A stretch of DNA of 64,000 nucleotides from Mycteria americana. Its lineage: Eukaryota > Chordata > Aves > Ciconiiformes > Ciconiidae. A model generated the notes under the pieces. The model searched no databases. It saw only the letters and a list, made by a program, of their open reading frames with translations, and had not been told where the DNA came from. The stretch's first letter is position 1; every line of letters starts with the position of its first letter. Location of the stretch: NCBI RefSeq assembly GCF_035582795.1, contig NC_134373.1, positions 42,267,173-42,331,172 on the forward strand. Direction: 5' to 3'. The translations under genes and the position numbers were made by a program. Below, piece by piece: positions 52,196 to 62,800 of the stretch.

Positions 52196-53188
52196 GGCAT
52201 AAAAACTTGAAATTTTTCTTGTACATAAGACAAAAGAGCTGGTGCTCTGTATGTTTTGACAAAGTATGCTGAACATGCTGATATCACAAAATAAAAGTTA
52301 TTTTCTAAATTGGTTTTATAAAAAGCCTAAATTAGGATGGGCATTTGGACCCTTGTAATGGATGTAGACGCAGATTTGCATAAACAGAATCTGATTCAAA
52401 AGTCTAAAAGCCCCAAGATTTTCACATCAAAACTTTGGATATACTTTCATGTCTAAATAACATGCTGTCAAGGGACACTGCAGATGCCGTTAAAGCTGGG
52501 GAAAAAAACCCAAACAAACATTATTGCTCCTATGAAAACAAACTCGCTTATTTTCTACTGTCAAGAACTTCCAATGCCATCTCCTAAGGTCTTCCTCAGG
52601 ACATGACAAGCCTGTAAATTTAGTAAGCATTCCACCCCCTCAAGGGTCAAAGCTCTACCTTCTTCTTGCATCTCAATGACAAGAACTTCCTTCTGCAGAT
52701 AAAGGCAACGGAAAAAGGCCACCATTCCTGGTCTCAGTGGTCATCTCCTTGCACAAAGAAACATAACTTCCAACGCAGTATTTCATATCAGGTTGGTTCA
52801 CCCAGCTTTGTCAGTCTGACTTCTTATGCTAATGAGAACTCTTTAAATAAATCCTCTTTTCTCATCACATGCTCCCTGACAGCAAGACAGAATGAGTGTG
52901 CATGTGGCAAAAGGCAGCTAACAAAAGGCAAAAGGTGGCTGTATCTGGACAGAGGAGGCCTAACTTCTTCGGTCTCTAAGCTCACGAGAGATACAGAGAT
53001 CATTTGTTTCCTGTTCTGAACTTAATTTGGTATTTGGGGGGAACGGGCTTGTTCACCCTCATGGGCAGACTTCCCAGCCTGTGCGTGGGAGGCACGTGAC
53101 AGATGTGCAGTGACACAGAGGTGCACAGGTTGCACCAGTGCAGCCTGTATGAGCAGCACAATGTGTAAAAAACATGAACACTAACTTT

Positions 53189-53932
53189 CTACCTGGTTTG
53201 AAACAGGCTCTGAGTCTTATTGCTCACCTCCTTTGTAAATTCAAAAACCTCAGAAGAATTTCCTATAACATCAATGTGGGTATCATAAGGAATGATCAAA
53301 ACATAAGGGTAATCAGGTTTTAGACTTTCACACGCCCATTTATATCTCCTCTTCTCATCTCTGGTGTGCTCCTTATAGTAGATCCTTTCTTTACGTAAAG
53401 CCTTATGGAGTTCTACAGACCGATTTTCAATTTCCTCTTTCACTCTTAATAGCTGTCCAGCAGCAGACCTACTTCCAGCATTCTCAATATACACTGTAGT
53501 TATATCACCATCAGTGATGTCAGAAATCACAACATCGTCATTGATTAGGAATGTCGTGGAAAAAAAGTTCTTCATGTAGTGATATACATCTGTGTCAAGA
53601 ACAACCACTTGTTTTTCCCCATCTGCATCATGAACGAAATTACTCGTCTCCGTGGTAAGTCTGTGTTGCTGTAGCCTCCTCTTTGGTCCCTGATGGGACT
53701 TACTGTCTTCTTTTTTGTCCTTCTTTGAAAGGGATTTTGCTTTTAGTAAGAGAAAGTCTCTTAGCAATTTGATTGCTGGAAATGACCCTTGAACCGAAAT
53801 ATGCCCATTGGATTGCAAAGGACCAAAGCTCAAAGCTGTGCTCTTCTTTTTAAATTCTTCTATCAGATCTTCTAGAACAAATTGATCTTTGAAAACAGAC
53901 ATATTGAGGACAGATGTGACAGAGCTGAAGAC
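53189..53932 (-). CDS. RBM43: RBM43 terminal coding exon
   Basis: Acceptor AATTCTAG|GTCTTCAGC. Encodes VFSSVTSVLNMSVFKDQ onward, 247 codons and a TAG stop at 53191-53189. It holds a second mixed alpha/beta region (EGS-like SVQGSFPAIKLLRDFLLLKA), a charged linker and the conserved C-terminal part. Confidence 0.92.
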   Translation of the reverse strand, partial: VFSSVTSVLNMSVFKDQFVLEDLIEEFKKKSTALSFGPLQSNGHISVQGSFPAIKLLRDFLLLKAKSLSKKDKKEDSKSHQGPKRRLQQHRLTTETSNFVHDADGEKQVVVLDTDVYHYMKNFFSTTFLINDDVVISDITDGDITTVYIENAGSRSAAGQLLRVKEEIENRSVELHKALRKERIYYKEHTRDEKRRYKWACESLKPDYPYVLIIPYDTHIDVIGNSSEVFEFTKEVSNKTQSLFQTR

Positions 53933-54816
53933 CTAGAATTTTGAATTAGAGAAGTTAAGTAATGGCTAACAGAGCAATGGAAGTACAACCAGATAAATTA
54001 TGAATGAGCTTACGTTTTCACAGTAACGGGTTACTTTGAGCGGATAGTATCTGGACAACCTCCTGTCTTCTAGTCGATGTTCATCCTTCTTTAGAACACT
54101 CTCTACAACTAAAGAGAAAGCCAGATTCACTTGTTGCGCAGTAAGATAATGCACCATTGCCGGTCTGATGGCAGAACACTTCACCTGTGATTTTCTCTTG
54201 ATGCTTTCCCTAACAATTTCCCATACATACACACAGGTGATTCAATATTCTTGCCTAATATTTTATGTATTAGTCAAATTGTTCAGTGAGAGACAGAAGC
54301 CTGTCTTCTTAGAACATTAATTGGCAGAGATTTATTCTCAAAGGCCTGACTACAAAAATCATATCTGTTATGCACGGTATAAATTTATTCCTAAAAACAA
54401 ACATAACAAACGCTTTGCAGAAAGCCTGTTCAGAGTCAAGTCTTCACTGAACAGAAATAAAATTCTAAAACTTTGACTGACTAAAAGAGAGGTGTTAGTC
54501 TCCCAGTTCTATAAAATCCTAGTACCAGTAAACAACTTAAAATCATTTGTTTTAGGGTTCACATTCTAGGGCTAATTCTTTGGGGAACGGCTGTATTTAG
54601 TACATTAATCTAAATACCTTCTTGATCTTCAAAAGTTACATATGCAACTCCTTTTTTCATTGTTGGATACTTTACTTCTTCCACATCTCCCCCGTTATTC
54701 TTCGACATTTGGAAATGAATCATCAGTATGTCAGTCATGACATCATTGTGCAGAAGGCCATCTGGAACACCAGTGATGACAACTGTCCTTGCTGATTTAG
54801 CAGCTTGTCCTGTTGC
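53189..54816 (-). CDS. RBM43: RBM43, RNA-binding motif protein 43 (exons 2-4; start unresolved)
   Basis: Three minus-strand coding exons: 54816-54618 (199 nt), 54108-54014 (95 nt) and 53932-53189 (744 nt with TAG stop). All have GT-AG introns and phases 0, 1 and 0 fit, giving 345 codons before the stop; the human protein is about 357 aa. The first exon encodes an RRM/NID-like fold (RTVVITGVPDGLL, IHFQMSKNNGGDVEEV, KGVAYVTFEDQE), residues about 10-66 of this part. The last encodes the RBM43 C-terminal region, with a basic Lys/Arg patch (SLSKKDKKEDSK) and VLIIPYDTHIDVIG near the end. From the literature, RBM43 binds mRNA and represses translation. Order NMI-RBM43 in tandem matches mammals. The initiator is either in the CpG island or an in-frame ATG just 5' (54837 or 54852). 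Confidence 0.9.
54014..54108 (-). CDS. RBM43: RBM43 exon, phase 1 to 0
   Basis: Acceptor TCTCTTTAG|TTGTAGAG and donor GAAAAC|GTAAGC. Encodes VVESVLKKDEHRLEDRRL then SRYYPLKVTRYCEN, the end of the RRM/NID module. The 95-nt size and phases parallel the 107-nt NMI exons. Confidence 0.9.
54618..54816 (-). CDS. RBM43: RBM43 exon with RRM/NID-like domain
   Basis: Acceptor TGCGCAG|GCAACAGG and donor CAAGAAG|GTATTT. The exon enters in phase 0 and leaves in phase 1, encoding ATGQAAKSARTVV through FEDQE. The reading frame stays open upstream through the acceptor to ATGs at 54837 and 54852, so an unspliced start here is possible (MPCLCAQATGQ). Confidence 0.9.
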
Positions 54817-55197
54817 CTGCGCACAGAGACACGGCATGCTCAGTAAAGGCAAGGAGTACCGGTGACCTCCCGTAGAGGTTACCCAGATTCACCCTGATGG
54901 CTGAAGTGACTCCCCTTCCTTTTGCACAGACAACGTGCACATTTAGTAGCTAATTAAGAAGACTGCTGAATCAGATTTCAGAGCATGCCAGGCTCCCTCA
55001 GGCAGCTTTACAAAATTGTGCAGTAAAAAATGGCCTGACTCTTTAAGTGTAATTTACACCCTCTCAGTATCTTCTTTCCTTAGAGCAGTAAAAATTAGAT
55101 CCAAATTTAACAGCTTCTCAAATGAAAAGTCCAGTGTCACACTGAGAAGGTTGTTTGCTCCGATTCTAATATTCAAAACTTGAAGAGAATGAAAAAT

Positions 55198-55203
55198 TTT
55201 AAT
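55198..55203 (-). terminator. Candidate poly(A) signal ATTAAA for the microprotein transcript
   Basis: TTTAAT on plus, ATTAAA on minus, about 450 bp downstream of the TGA at 55651. It would end a transcript before RBM43 exon 2. Weak, single-motif evidence. Confidence 0.2.
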
Positions 55204-55650
55204 TGCATGTACTGTTCAGTCAGGATTGTCTTTTCAGAGTGGAAGGGTCAGATTCAGACTGTCCTTGTTAAATTCATGAGAGCTGGGATCTAGGGTTGTG
55301 CTCTGACTCATCTCTCCACTTATTAAATGGATAACCTCGTTAAATTGGAAGAACATAATCCCAGTCATCCGAGACTCGCAGTGCGCAAAACAACTAACTA
55401 CACACATGATTTTCATCAGAGCTAAACCTCCCAATGCTGCAAACATGAAACCCATCCTAAACAGGATTTGCATCCATGTCTTGTTAAGAAAAACGTATTT
55501 TCTTTCCATTCTTATTACACAGACATAAACAGTAATATTTCACTGGGACTATCATGGCAAAATTACTGTAAATGGTGGAACAGAGTAAATTTTGTAACAG
55601 TTCATTTTGGGAAGAAAGAAAATAATACAGTGAATGCTGCATGGCAGTGT

Positions 55651-56989
55651 TCATGGGAACAAACTGTCAATAACTTCAGAGCGACTGTACTCAAGGTCAG
55701 TCACTCCATCTAAATTCTTTAGACTTCTCTTACAAAGTTTCTCCTGGACCTGGGCTGCATAAAACATTAGGGCCAGCACAGCAGTTACAAAGCCTGCAGA
55801 AAACGTGCCGCCGGGGCTGAATGCTCCGTTGACGCGCGTCCAAAGCCTTGTGGACCACCACCGCAGTGTTTCTGAAGGGAGTGAGGAGACAGATTCAATG
55901 AGACTGTGCAACCATGCAAGCTTTTAATTCATGAAGACGTGAGGCCTTTTTTTATCACCCATCAAATTTAAAGAGCCAGGAGCTTTAATTATATTAGGCA
56001 ATTATTTTGGTGGTAACGTTCATGTGAAAGCAAGTTTCTGCACTAATGAGACAACATGAAGAGAATATAAACAGAGTGCTTCCAAGATTGACGGAGTTTT
56101 ATGCAGGATTTTCTCACGCTTCACACAGCTGATGCAGCCGCGCAGGAGCACTCAGCTGCCAGACAGCATCTCACACCTTGCCAGCTGGTATTTTGGAGCA
56201 ACACTCGTGCCTACTATTGGGGTTAGAAAAAAACCCCCCGTGAATATACAGTTCGTTTGTGCTGAATCACTTCTAAGACAAGTCTGCGATCAGTGGCTGC
56301 TGCTAGACAGAAATGCGGAGCTGCGGAAGGTGCCGCAGTGACACGGGCGGGCGGATGAGGAGCACTGCAACGCTGGCCACTGGCGACCGCAGGGTCCTGC
56401 GCACGGCCAGGCTGCGCGTTCGCCGTTTCTTGGCAAATCTGCTACGCGCATCAACGCTGACAAGAAATCGGATATGAAGACCTACCCATAGACCTCATGG
56501 GTTCTCACTGTTATTAGAAAACCTGAAATATTAGTGAGAGGAAAACCAGACCTGTTGTTACCACTAACTGGAGGGCCAGGACAGCAGGCCGTGGCAAACG
56601 GTGCTGCTGCCTGAGCACCGAGTATTTCTTCAGGGCGGGAACCGAGCAAGGGACAGACACGATTCACTCGTTTCCTTCACGTCGCCGTTACTTTTAACCC
56701 TCTGAGGCTGTTAACAAGCGGTGCAGGAGGAGGCCGCTCTTTCCACCCCGGCTGGCGGGACCAACCCGCAGGCCCGGGGAGCGCCGCCGTGAGGGGCCTC
56801 CGGCGGCGGGAGCGGGCCCGCGGGAAGGCCCGCCTCTGCCCCGGCCTCAGCGCCCCCGCCCTTCCCCGAAACCTCCGGGCGGGAACCGACCCTTCCCCTC
56901 GGAGGGCCGCTGCCCCCCCGCAGCCCCGGCCCCACACCGGACGCGACGCTCCCCTCACGTCCCGCCCGCCCGCCGCAGAGACTTGCCAT
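55651..56989 (-). CDS. Candidate two-exon gene for a single-pass membrane microprotein (83 aa)
   Basis: Proposed exons 56989-56959 (31 nt) and 55871-55651 (221 nt with TGA). Exon 1 starts at ATG in GCGGCCATGG, a strong Kozak context inside the CpG island, and ends GGGAC|GTGAGG, a good donor. Exon 2 follows acceptor CTCCCTTCAG|AAACACTG. Phases match (1 to 1). The product has an N-terminal half with four Arg and three Trp and no acidic residue before Glu54, a hydrophobic segment (about 33-50, FSAGFVTAVLALMFYAA), and a short charged C-terminus. That layout resembles small mitochondrial inner-membrane proteins. I recognise no family. It could instead be an alternative 5' end of RBM43 or chance. 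The gene call is inference; the frame and sites are seen in the sequence. Confidence 0.4.
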
Positions 56990-57320
56990 GGCCGCCGCTC
57001 CGCCGAGGTGGGGCTTCCGCCGGCGTCCGGGAGAGCGGGCGGAGGGCGGCTGCCTCCCCAGCACCGCCCGTCCCGGCGCCTCCGCCGCGGGGGCACTCGG
57101 CGAAGAGCGGGAGGGCTCGGCCTGCCCCGGCCCGGCGGTGAAACTGAAAGAGAAACGGCGGGCTCTGCGTTCCGGGAGCCCGGCGGCGCGGGCACCCTCC
57201 TCCGCGCCGCCTCCCGCCGGCCGCGCCGCGGGGAAGCTGGAGAAGCAGCAATACCCTGGTTTTCACAAGAAGCGGCAGGAGCTCCCCGGTCTCCAGCGAC
57301 GCTGCCTCGCAAGGCAAGGT
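56700..57320 (-). promoter_or_regulatory. CpG-island promoter of RBM43 (and perhaps the microprotein)
   Basis: About 600 bp of very GC-rich, CpG-dense sequence in an otherwise AT-rich neighbourhood, 2 kb upstream of RBM43 exon 2 and 2.3 kb downstream of the NMI stop. It lacks a TATA box and contains a triple-GAAA element. By position it should initiate minus-strand transcription into RBM43. Long open frames on both strands inside it (Arg/Pro/Gly/Ala-rich) are products of base composition. Confidence 0.75.
57140..57156 (+). promoter_or_regulatory. Interferon-stimulated response element (triple GAAA)
   Basis: GAAACTGAAAGAGAAAC: three GAAA cores at 6-bp spacing, matching the ISRE/IRF consensus GAAANNGAAA twice over. 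It lies about 150 bp upstream of the candidate minus-strand start codon at 56989, where an ISGF3/IRF site would act. Inferred role: interferon induction of RBM43. Confidence 0.7.
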
Positions 57321-57433
57321 ACCCTGGCTGGCGTGTCTAGATGGACTTGCTCGCCCTTATCCCACCTCCCCATACTCCCTCCCCGTGTCCCCTCAGTGGA
57401 GGGCTGTACGAGCCAGCTCCCCGCATGGCAGGG

Positions 57434-57468
57434 CACGGACACGGACTCGGACACGGACACGGACACGG
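57434..57468. repeat. Hexanucleotide microsatellite (GGACAC)n
   Basis: About six imperfect ACGGAC units with one ACTCGG interruption, just outside the CpG island. It translates as Asp-Thr or Gly-His repeats depending on frame; no gene is implied. Confidence 0.8.
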
Positions 57469-57599
57469 CAACCCAAAGGCTGTACCCAACCTGTACAGCT
57501 ACCGTGGCATCCGAAGGGTCCCAGGCCAGGGCTGTCTGACTGACTCGACGTTGAGGTTTGGCCCATGGTGGAAGCTACGGCTATGAAAATGTAAAGTAC

Positions 57600-59641
57600 C
57601 TGCATCTAGTACGGGTATAAAAAAGTCACAGCTCTTCTTCAAACTTCCAGTCAAAGATACATTTACTCCAGTAGGTAGAAGAAAGGATATTGCCATTTAT
57701 AGAAACATCACCGAAATGCTGTATTCTTGTTTTTCATCATTAAAACAGTTTTCCAGCCTTTATGTGGCACCACTATTGCTTTAAAATTTAAACAGTGTAA
57801 TCAATTCATCAGAGAGAAAAGAGACATTTACAAATACTGTCTTAAAATGTTACTTAAAATCTAATTTTGATTTTATGTACTTAAAACCTGTAGCTTCTCC
57901 CTACATCTACACACTGTGATACCTTATGAGAATTTTAAACTTTTTCCTTTTTTTTTTTTAAGGATTTACTTCTCAACATTTGTCAGTGAGGTATGGTTAA
58001 AATTAATGACATTTTTTACCTTCATCAAGTTTTTCCCCCCTTTCTTTTTAAGGCATCTGATCTTATTAACATTTTAAGGCTGTTACATGCAAAAGTACGC
58101 AATCTCCGTAAATACTCCAGCACTACTACTTTTTTTTAATTATTTCATACTTGTCAGGTAATCAATCCATGCCTTTGCATGCAGTAAACAGTAAGAGGTG
58201 CTACAGTCACATGTATATCACCCAACAGTAAATTCAAAATCAACTGTGGTGCTAGCAGCCTTCTGGTTTCCCATATTCAACTGGATCTATTACCTACTAA
58301 CAGCTTCTCTAGAATAATAATACCTGAGGTATATTTGTAGTGCTCTTGCACTACTGTGGTGCATTGTCCTTTTTCTGCATACTAAAACGTCAAATACTAG
58401 GGAAATAAGTTCTTTTCAACATTAGACCCATGCTACTTTGAAGTTAAGATTACTGTTGCCAAACCATTTCAGCCCCCAAGGGTAGCAAAAAAAAGGATGA
58501 CAGCAGAAAAGTGTAGCAAATAAAAGGGACGACAGCAGAAAAGGAAAAACATTCCTCCTTGGAAAATAAATCCTTCTCTGACCTTGCACTTCCATTTTAT
58601 TTCAAAGTTCTTTTAGAATGAGAAGTGGAAGGATGAACTGGAAACAAAAGGGCGACTTTACACGCTGAAAAATTAATCTGCCCTAAACTCTATCTGCCTT
58701 TTTCCGGCTGACCCCTCTCTCCATACCCTCCCAGAGCCAGCAGCCTGGCCAGTCACACACAACAAAACAGATACCTCAGACACAGCGTTCACCATCAGAC
58801 TGTTTCCCCAGCATTGTTACACAGCAATCTGGTTTAGATAAAGAATCATCTCAATTCCTAACTGTAATATTTTAAAGTAAGCAAAATAATGAACAAAAAT
58901 GAGGAAAAATGTAATTGTAGAAAAAAATATTAAAACCAAACAATAAACCAGAAGCTCAGCAGAATTTGCATGCGATCCTAGAAGCAACAGCGTTTTGACA
59001 GGTAAACGCAGTATTACTGCTATGGCATTTCTTATAAGATGCAATTTCTTGAGTAAATCTGTGGTGTTTTTGCACTCTCTCTTTCCCTTTTCCTATTTTA
59101 TCACTAATTTGATAATGCGGGTTTTATGAAACTACAGGATAACTGCTTTCAGGTATGTGAGTTACAGTGGCACACAGCAACCTCAGCAGGACTGGAGTTC
59201 TGTCAGAGCTACCTTCTGAAGCTATGGCACTGTAAAAACGCACGTCTGTGAAGACGCTTTTGATTGGGGTTACGTAGGGCTTTTGTAACCAAAATGTAAG
59301 AAGGAATAGATTTATCCCATTTTGGAGTATATGACTTGTCTAAAATTCGCAAGACACAAAATCTGAATTTACAGAAAGCAATCTTAGATTCAGTTTCAAG
59401 TGCTGGTAAAGGCTTTTTCTGTTACTTCAATCAGGAACCTCTGGAACACCAAGCAGTGATTTCTACTGAATTTCTATGCAAAGTGTGTGCCATTACACAA
59501 ATCAGAAAGACAGGTAGTTCCTCCTTTTCAAGTATAAATTTCAGAACATTAAAGCATAATATCTGCATAACTTCCTATGCCTCTGATGAAGCAAAAACTC
59601 AGAACTTCATGAGTTCAATCTACAATTTCCTATATGGCATT
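57600..59641. other. NMI 3' UTR and NMI-RBM43 spacer
   Basis: AT-rich DNA with no coding exon. It should hold the NMI 3' UTR (starting at 59641 on minus). The first canonical signal I see is AATAAA on minus at 58596-58601. From there to the CpG island (about 1.3 kb) is the intergenic spacer between two genes transcribed in the same direction. Confidence 0.6.
58596..58601 (-). terminator. Candidate NMI poly(A) signal AATAAA
   Basis: TTTATT on plus reads AATAAA on minus, 1.04 kb downstream of the NMI stop. First canonical hexamer I find downstream of the gene. Confidence 0.45.
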
Positions 59642-59830
59642 CTAAGTATCCTCCTCAAAACAAACGTATGTTACTCCTTTTGACACATATTTGATATTCT
59701 CTATTTCCCCACCACTATTACTAGGCTTTTGAAAATGAATTTCGATCATGTCTTGTACACTTTCCTCATCATCTTCCATCTCTTGAATTCCTTTCAACAG
59801 AATGGTCTTCTTAGAAATCCCGCAATAGAG
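59642..59830 (-). CDS. NMI: NMI terminal coding exon
   Basis: Acceptor TTTCCTCAATAG|CTCTATTGC; 62 codons plus TAG. Encodes KKTILLKGIQEMEDDEESV, IEIHFQKPSNSGGEIENIKY and VTYVCFEEDT. This half-module resembles the RBM43 RRM exon (IHFQ, NSGGE/NNGGD, KGV-YV-FE). Confidence 0.93.
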   Translation of the reverse strand, partial: LYCGISKKTILLKGIQEMEDDEESVQDMIEIHFQKPSNSGGEIENIKYVSKGVTYVCFEEDT

Positions 59831-62800
59831 CTATTGAGGAAAGAAAAACAAACTTGTATTACACATCAGCTGTTGCACGTACATCTAAAGGAACTGCCAG
59901 ATACTGGAAATAAACATATCCTTGAACAGATATGGCTAGGACTTTGATCACATTTTAAGACTTTGGACAGTGTGGTGTATTTCTGTCACTGAAAATAGCA
60001 GGAGTTCTGAGCTCTATCACACACTACCGAGTTCCACAGGCAATGCACCTAGCCTCCTTAACCGGTGTGTCCTACACTCCTTACTGCACACACACACTGG
60101 ATTTGGGGATCTCTGATGACTCTAGACAGCATCACTCCCCAAAAATCCATGCCAATACATGATACGCACCTGCAAAGAACGCTGGTGTATCTCATAAACG
60201 CACACACTCTAGTCCATGCTTTAATTACAAAGGCCTGATTATATACACAATACTGACTTGATTACAATCTATCCATACGAAGTAAAAGACAATTTCAGTG
60301 AGAATATGATGAGCAAGCAGCCTAGTGTTACAGGAAAAGAAGTCATGATCTGGGTTGAATTAATGAATGAAAAAAATGAATGAGCAAAGGTTTCATAGAA
60401 CAACAAGGGTCTCTGCTGAGACTACCAACAAGGCCTCTCATTAGGGATGAATATGACAGTGCTTTGTGACTCGAAAAAACGTTGTTGTGTCTACTATTAA
60501 CCTACTTCACAAACAATTCAGTATCTGCCTCCTGTCTAGCACAGACATTATGCTAAGTAACGTTATAATTTGATCAAGGAAAGACGTGCACACCCTTTTA
60601 AAATAAATTATAGCTTTCACACTGCAAAACATACGATTATCAGCAGAGCAGCATATTGCACTCACACTTGCTATTAAGTTTCACAAAGTGCATGCAAAAG
60701 CTGCTGCAGTCCTCAGAACTGAAAATTCTGCCCATATCTCATATTTCCCACGTATCTGTTCTGTTTAGGGGTTAGCCTGGACTAGATTCTTTTACCTGAA
60801 ACTTTTCCAAGTGTACGTCGGTGTTTGGGGACACAGAAAGCCTATACCACCTTCCATTGACAAAGAAAGGATATTTATTACATCTCACAAAGCCGTTAGC
60901 TGCTGTAATGGAGAATGAGAAAAAGAGGAGTAAGAGTAATGTAATCCAAAATGCATTTTGTAAGCACATCAAAGAACAGGCTAATCTTTCTTATATGGAT
61001 TTAGAAACTAATATATGATAGCACACTTGTAGATTCTTCATATGCATTTTGAAAAAAGTTTATTTGGCATTTCCAAAAAAGCAAAATCATTAAATACCCA
61101 CAAAAGCTTCTGAAATAAATCTAAAGCAGCTGCTCTAAATGGATGTGGCTCCACTGATCTTCATAGAATTTCATACAGTTGGGCAATCTGAATGCCTGTC
61201 TAACTTCATTGTCATGAAACAAGAGCTAAAATCAAACACATTTTCCCAATTTTCTTTTTGCAATGTAAGTGCCTACCAATGCAAAGAAAAAAATAAAGCT
61301 CACGAACTGTGTATCAGGTCATGTTTGATCAAAAAGGAATATGATGAAATACTGCTTTATTTACAGATGTGTGGGTGAACCCACATCTTTTCCTGATCTA
61401 CTTAACTCTCTGTGGGAAAAATTTGCTACATTCAGTGGTTAAGTTAACACAGAATGTAATATGGAATGGAATGTAACGCAGAATGGACAATATGGCCTGT
61501 ACACCTAGCTAACAAAATATTACATACTATACCTCCAGGTCTGAGGAACGTAATAACAGCTGTTCTAGACTGCTTGTCATAGTTCACATTTTCTACTTCT
61601 CCTCCTCCTCCCTGTTCAGATTTGTAGAAATTCAGCTCTAATTTGTCTCTCATCCAGTCTTCAGGAATGGATAGCTCAGGTACTTCTGAAATGTTGATCT
61701 TCTTTCCAGAAATAGTGACATGGAGCTAAAAAAATAAATATTTTGTGCACTTTGTGACTGAAACACCCAAAAAACTGAACCTAAAGCTTTTTAAGTACTG
61801 CAAGTTCTTATATTTATAGTTTCATATTTCAGTTGATTACCTCAAATTTGATTCCCATTTCAAGCATAAAAGGCTTCACTCTCACATCTGCTGTTTTGTT
61901 GTCCAGGTTCACAGTATGCTTATCCATTTTTATCAGTCTCCGGGCAACTAAGGAAAATCACAAGTTTTCAGATATGAAAAGCTTTGTTTAATCATTATAA
62001 AACCAAAACTATTCCCCAGCCTCTTAAGCAAAATCTCCTTTTGCATCAATAAAGGAGAAATAAATAATGGTTAGGCAACCACATCCCACTATCCATGTCT
62101 TCAGGCACGTCTATTTCCATAAAACCTCACTGCTTATAGGCAACAGGTAAAATATTATACTACCTTTAGAATAGTGTAGAATACTAGAATCTTTATGCTG
62201 TCAAAAGATGCTCTCACTGTATCAAATATTGATACTAGACTTCTCGTATTTCATTTAAAATATCCTTGGATGAAAACCGTATCGCTACCAGGTGCGGGGG
62301 ATGCCTATTAGCAATGTTAGATTTTAGCTGAAAGAAATGAACTGGACACTGGACAGTATCTGCAATATCCTCGCGTAACTGAGTTACCCACTAAGCAGGC
62401 CCAGCCAGGCTGCCTGCAGGCTCCTTGCAGGCAGGCACCAGGCTGTCCAAACAGCAAGCGGCTCAGTGGGAAGCAGACAAGTTACAGACTGCACCATCCC
62501 TCCGTCGTCTCAGATCCACCCATCATCTGATGTGTACACTTAACCAACACAACTGCTCTCAGAATAAGGTACTGCCCAGAGTAAAGCAAATAATCAAATT
62601 CTGCTGTCAAAACATTTTGAATCATCCTTGACAATACTCTGCGAGGTAGAAACATACTCCCAATTTCAAACACCAAGTATTGTTTGTATTAGCTGAGAGC
62701 AGAAATCTGGTAATCCAACTAAAACATGCAGAGTCCTTGGAAGAATTTTGTTCCACTGATTGGTATCATAATAGTGAAAGGTTCTCTGTGTATTCATTCT

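Noticed and set aside
55861-55911. ATG at 55911 as start of an unspliced 86-codon protein
   Set aside because: The CTCCCTTCAG acceptor at 55872 and matching phase with the island exon make a spliced start more likely; the upstream 14 codons look intronic.
56677-57312. 211-codon minus frame in the CpG island
   Set aside because: Same compositional effect as the plus frame; not in phase with any downstream exon through a good donor.
56988-57539. 183-codon plus frame starting at CCATGG in the CpG island
   Set aside because: Arg/Pro/Ala/Gly-rich island translation that then runs through a (GGACAC)n microsatellite; no domain and no splice-supported continuation.
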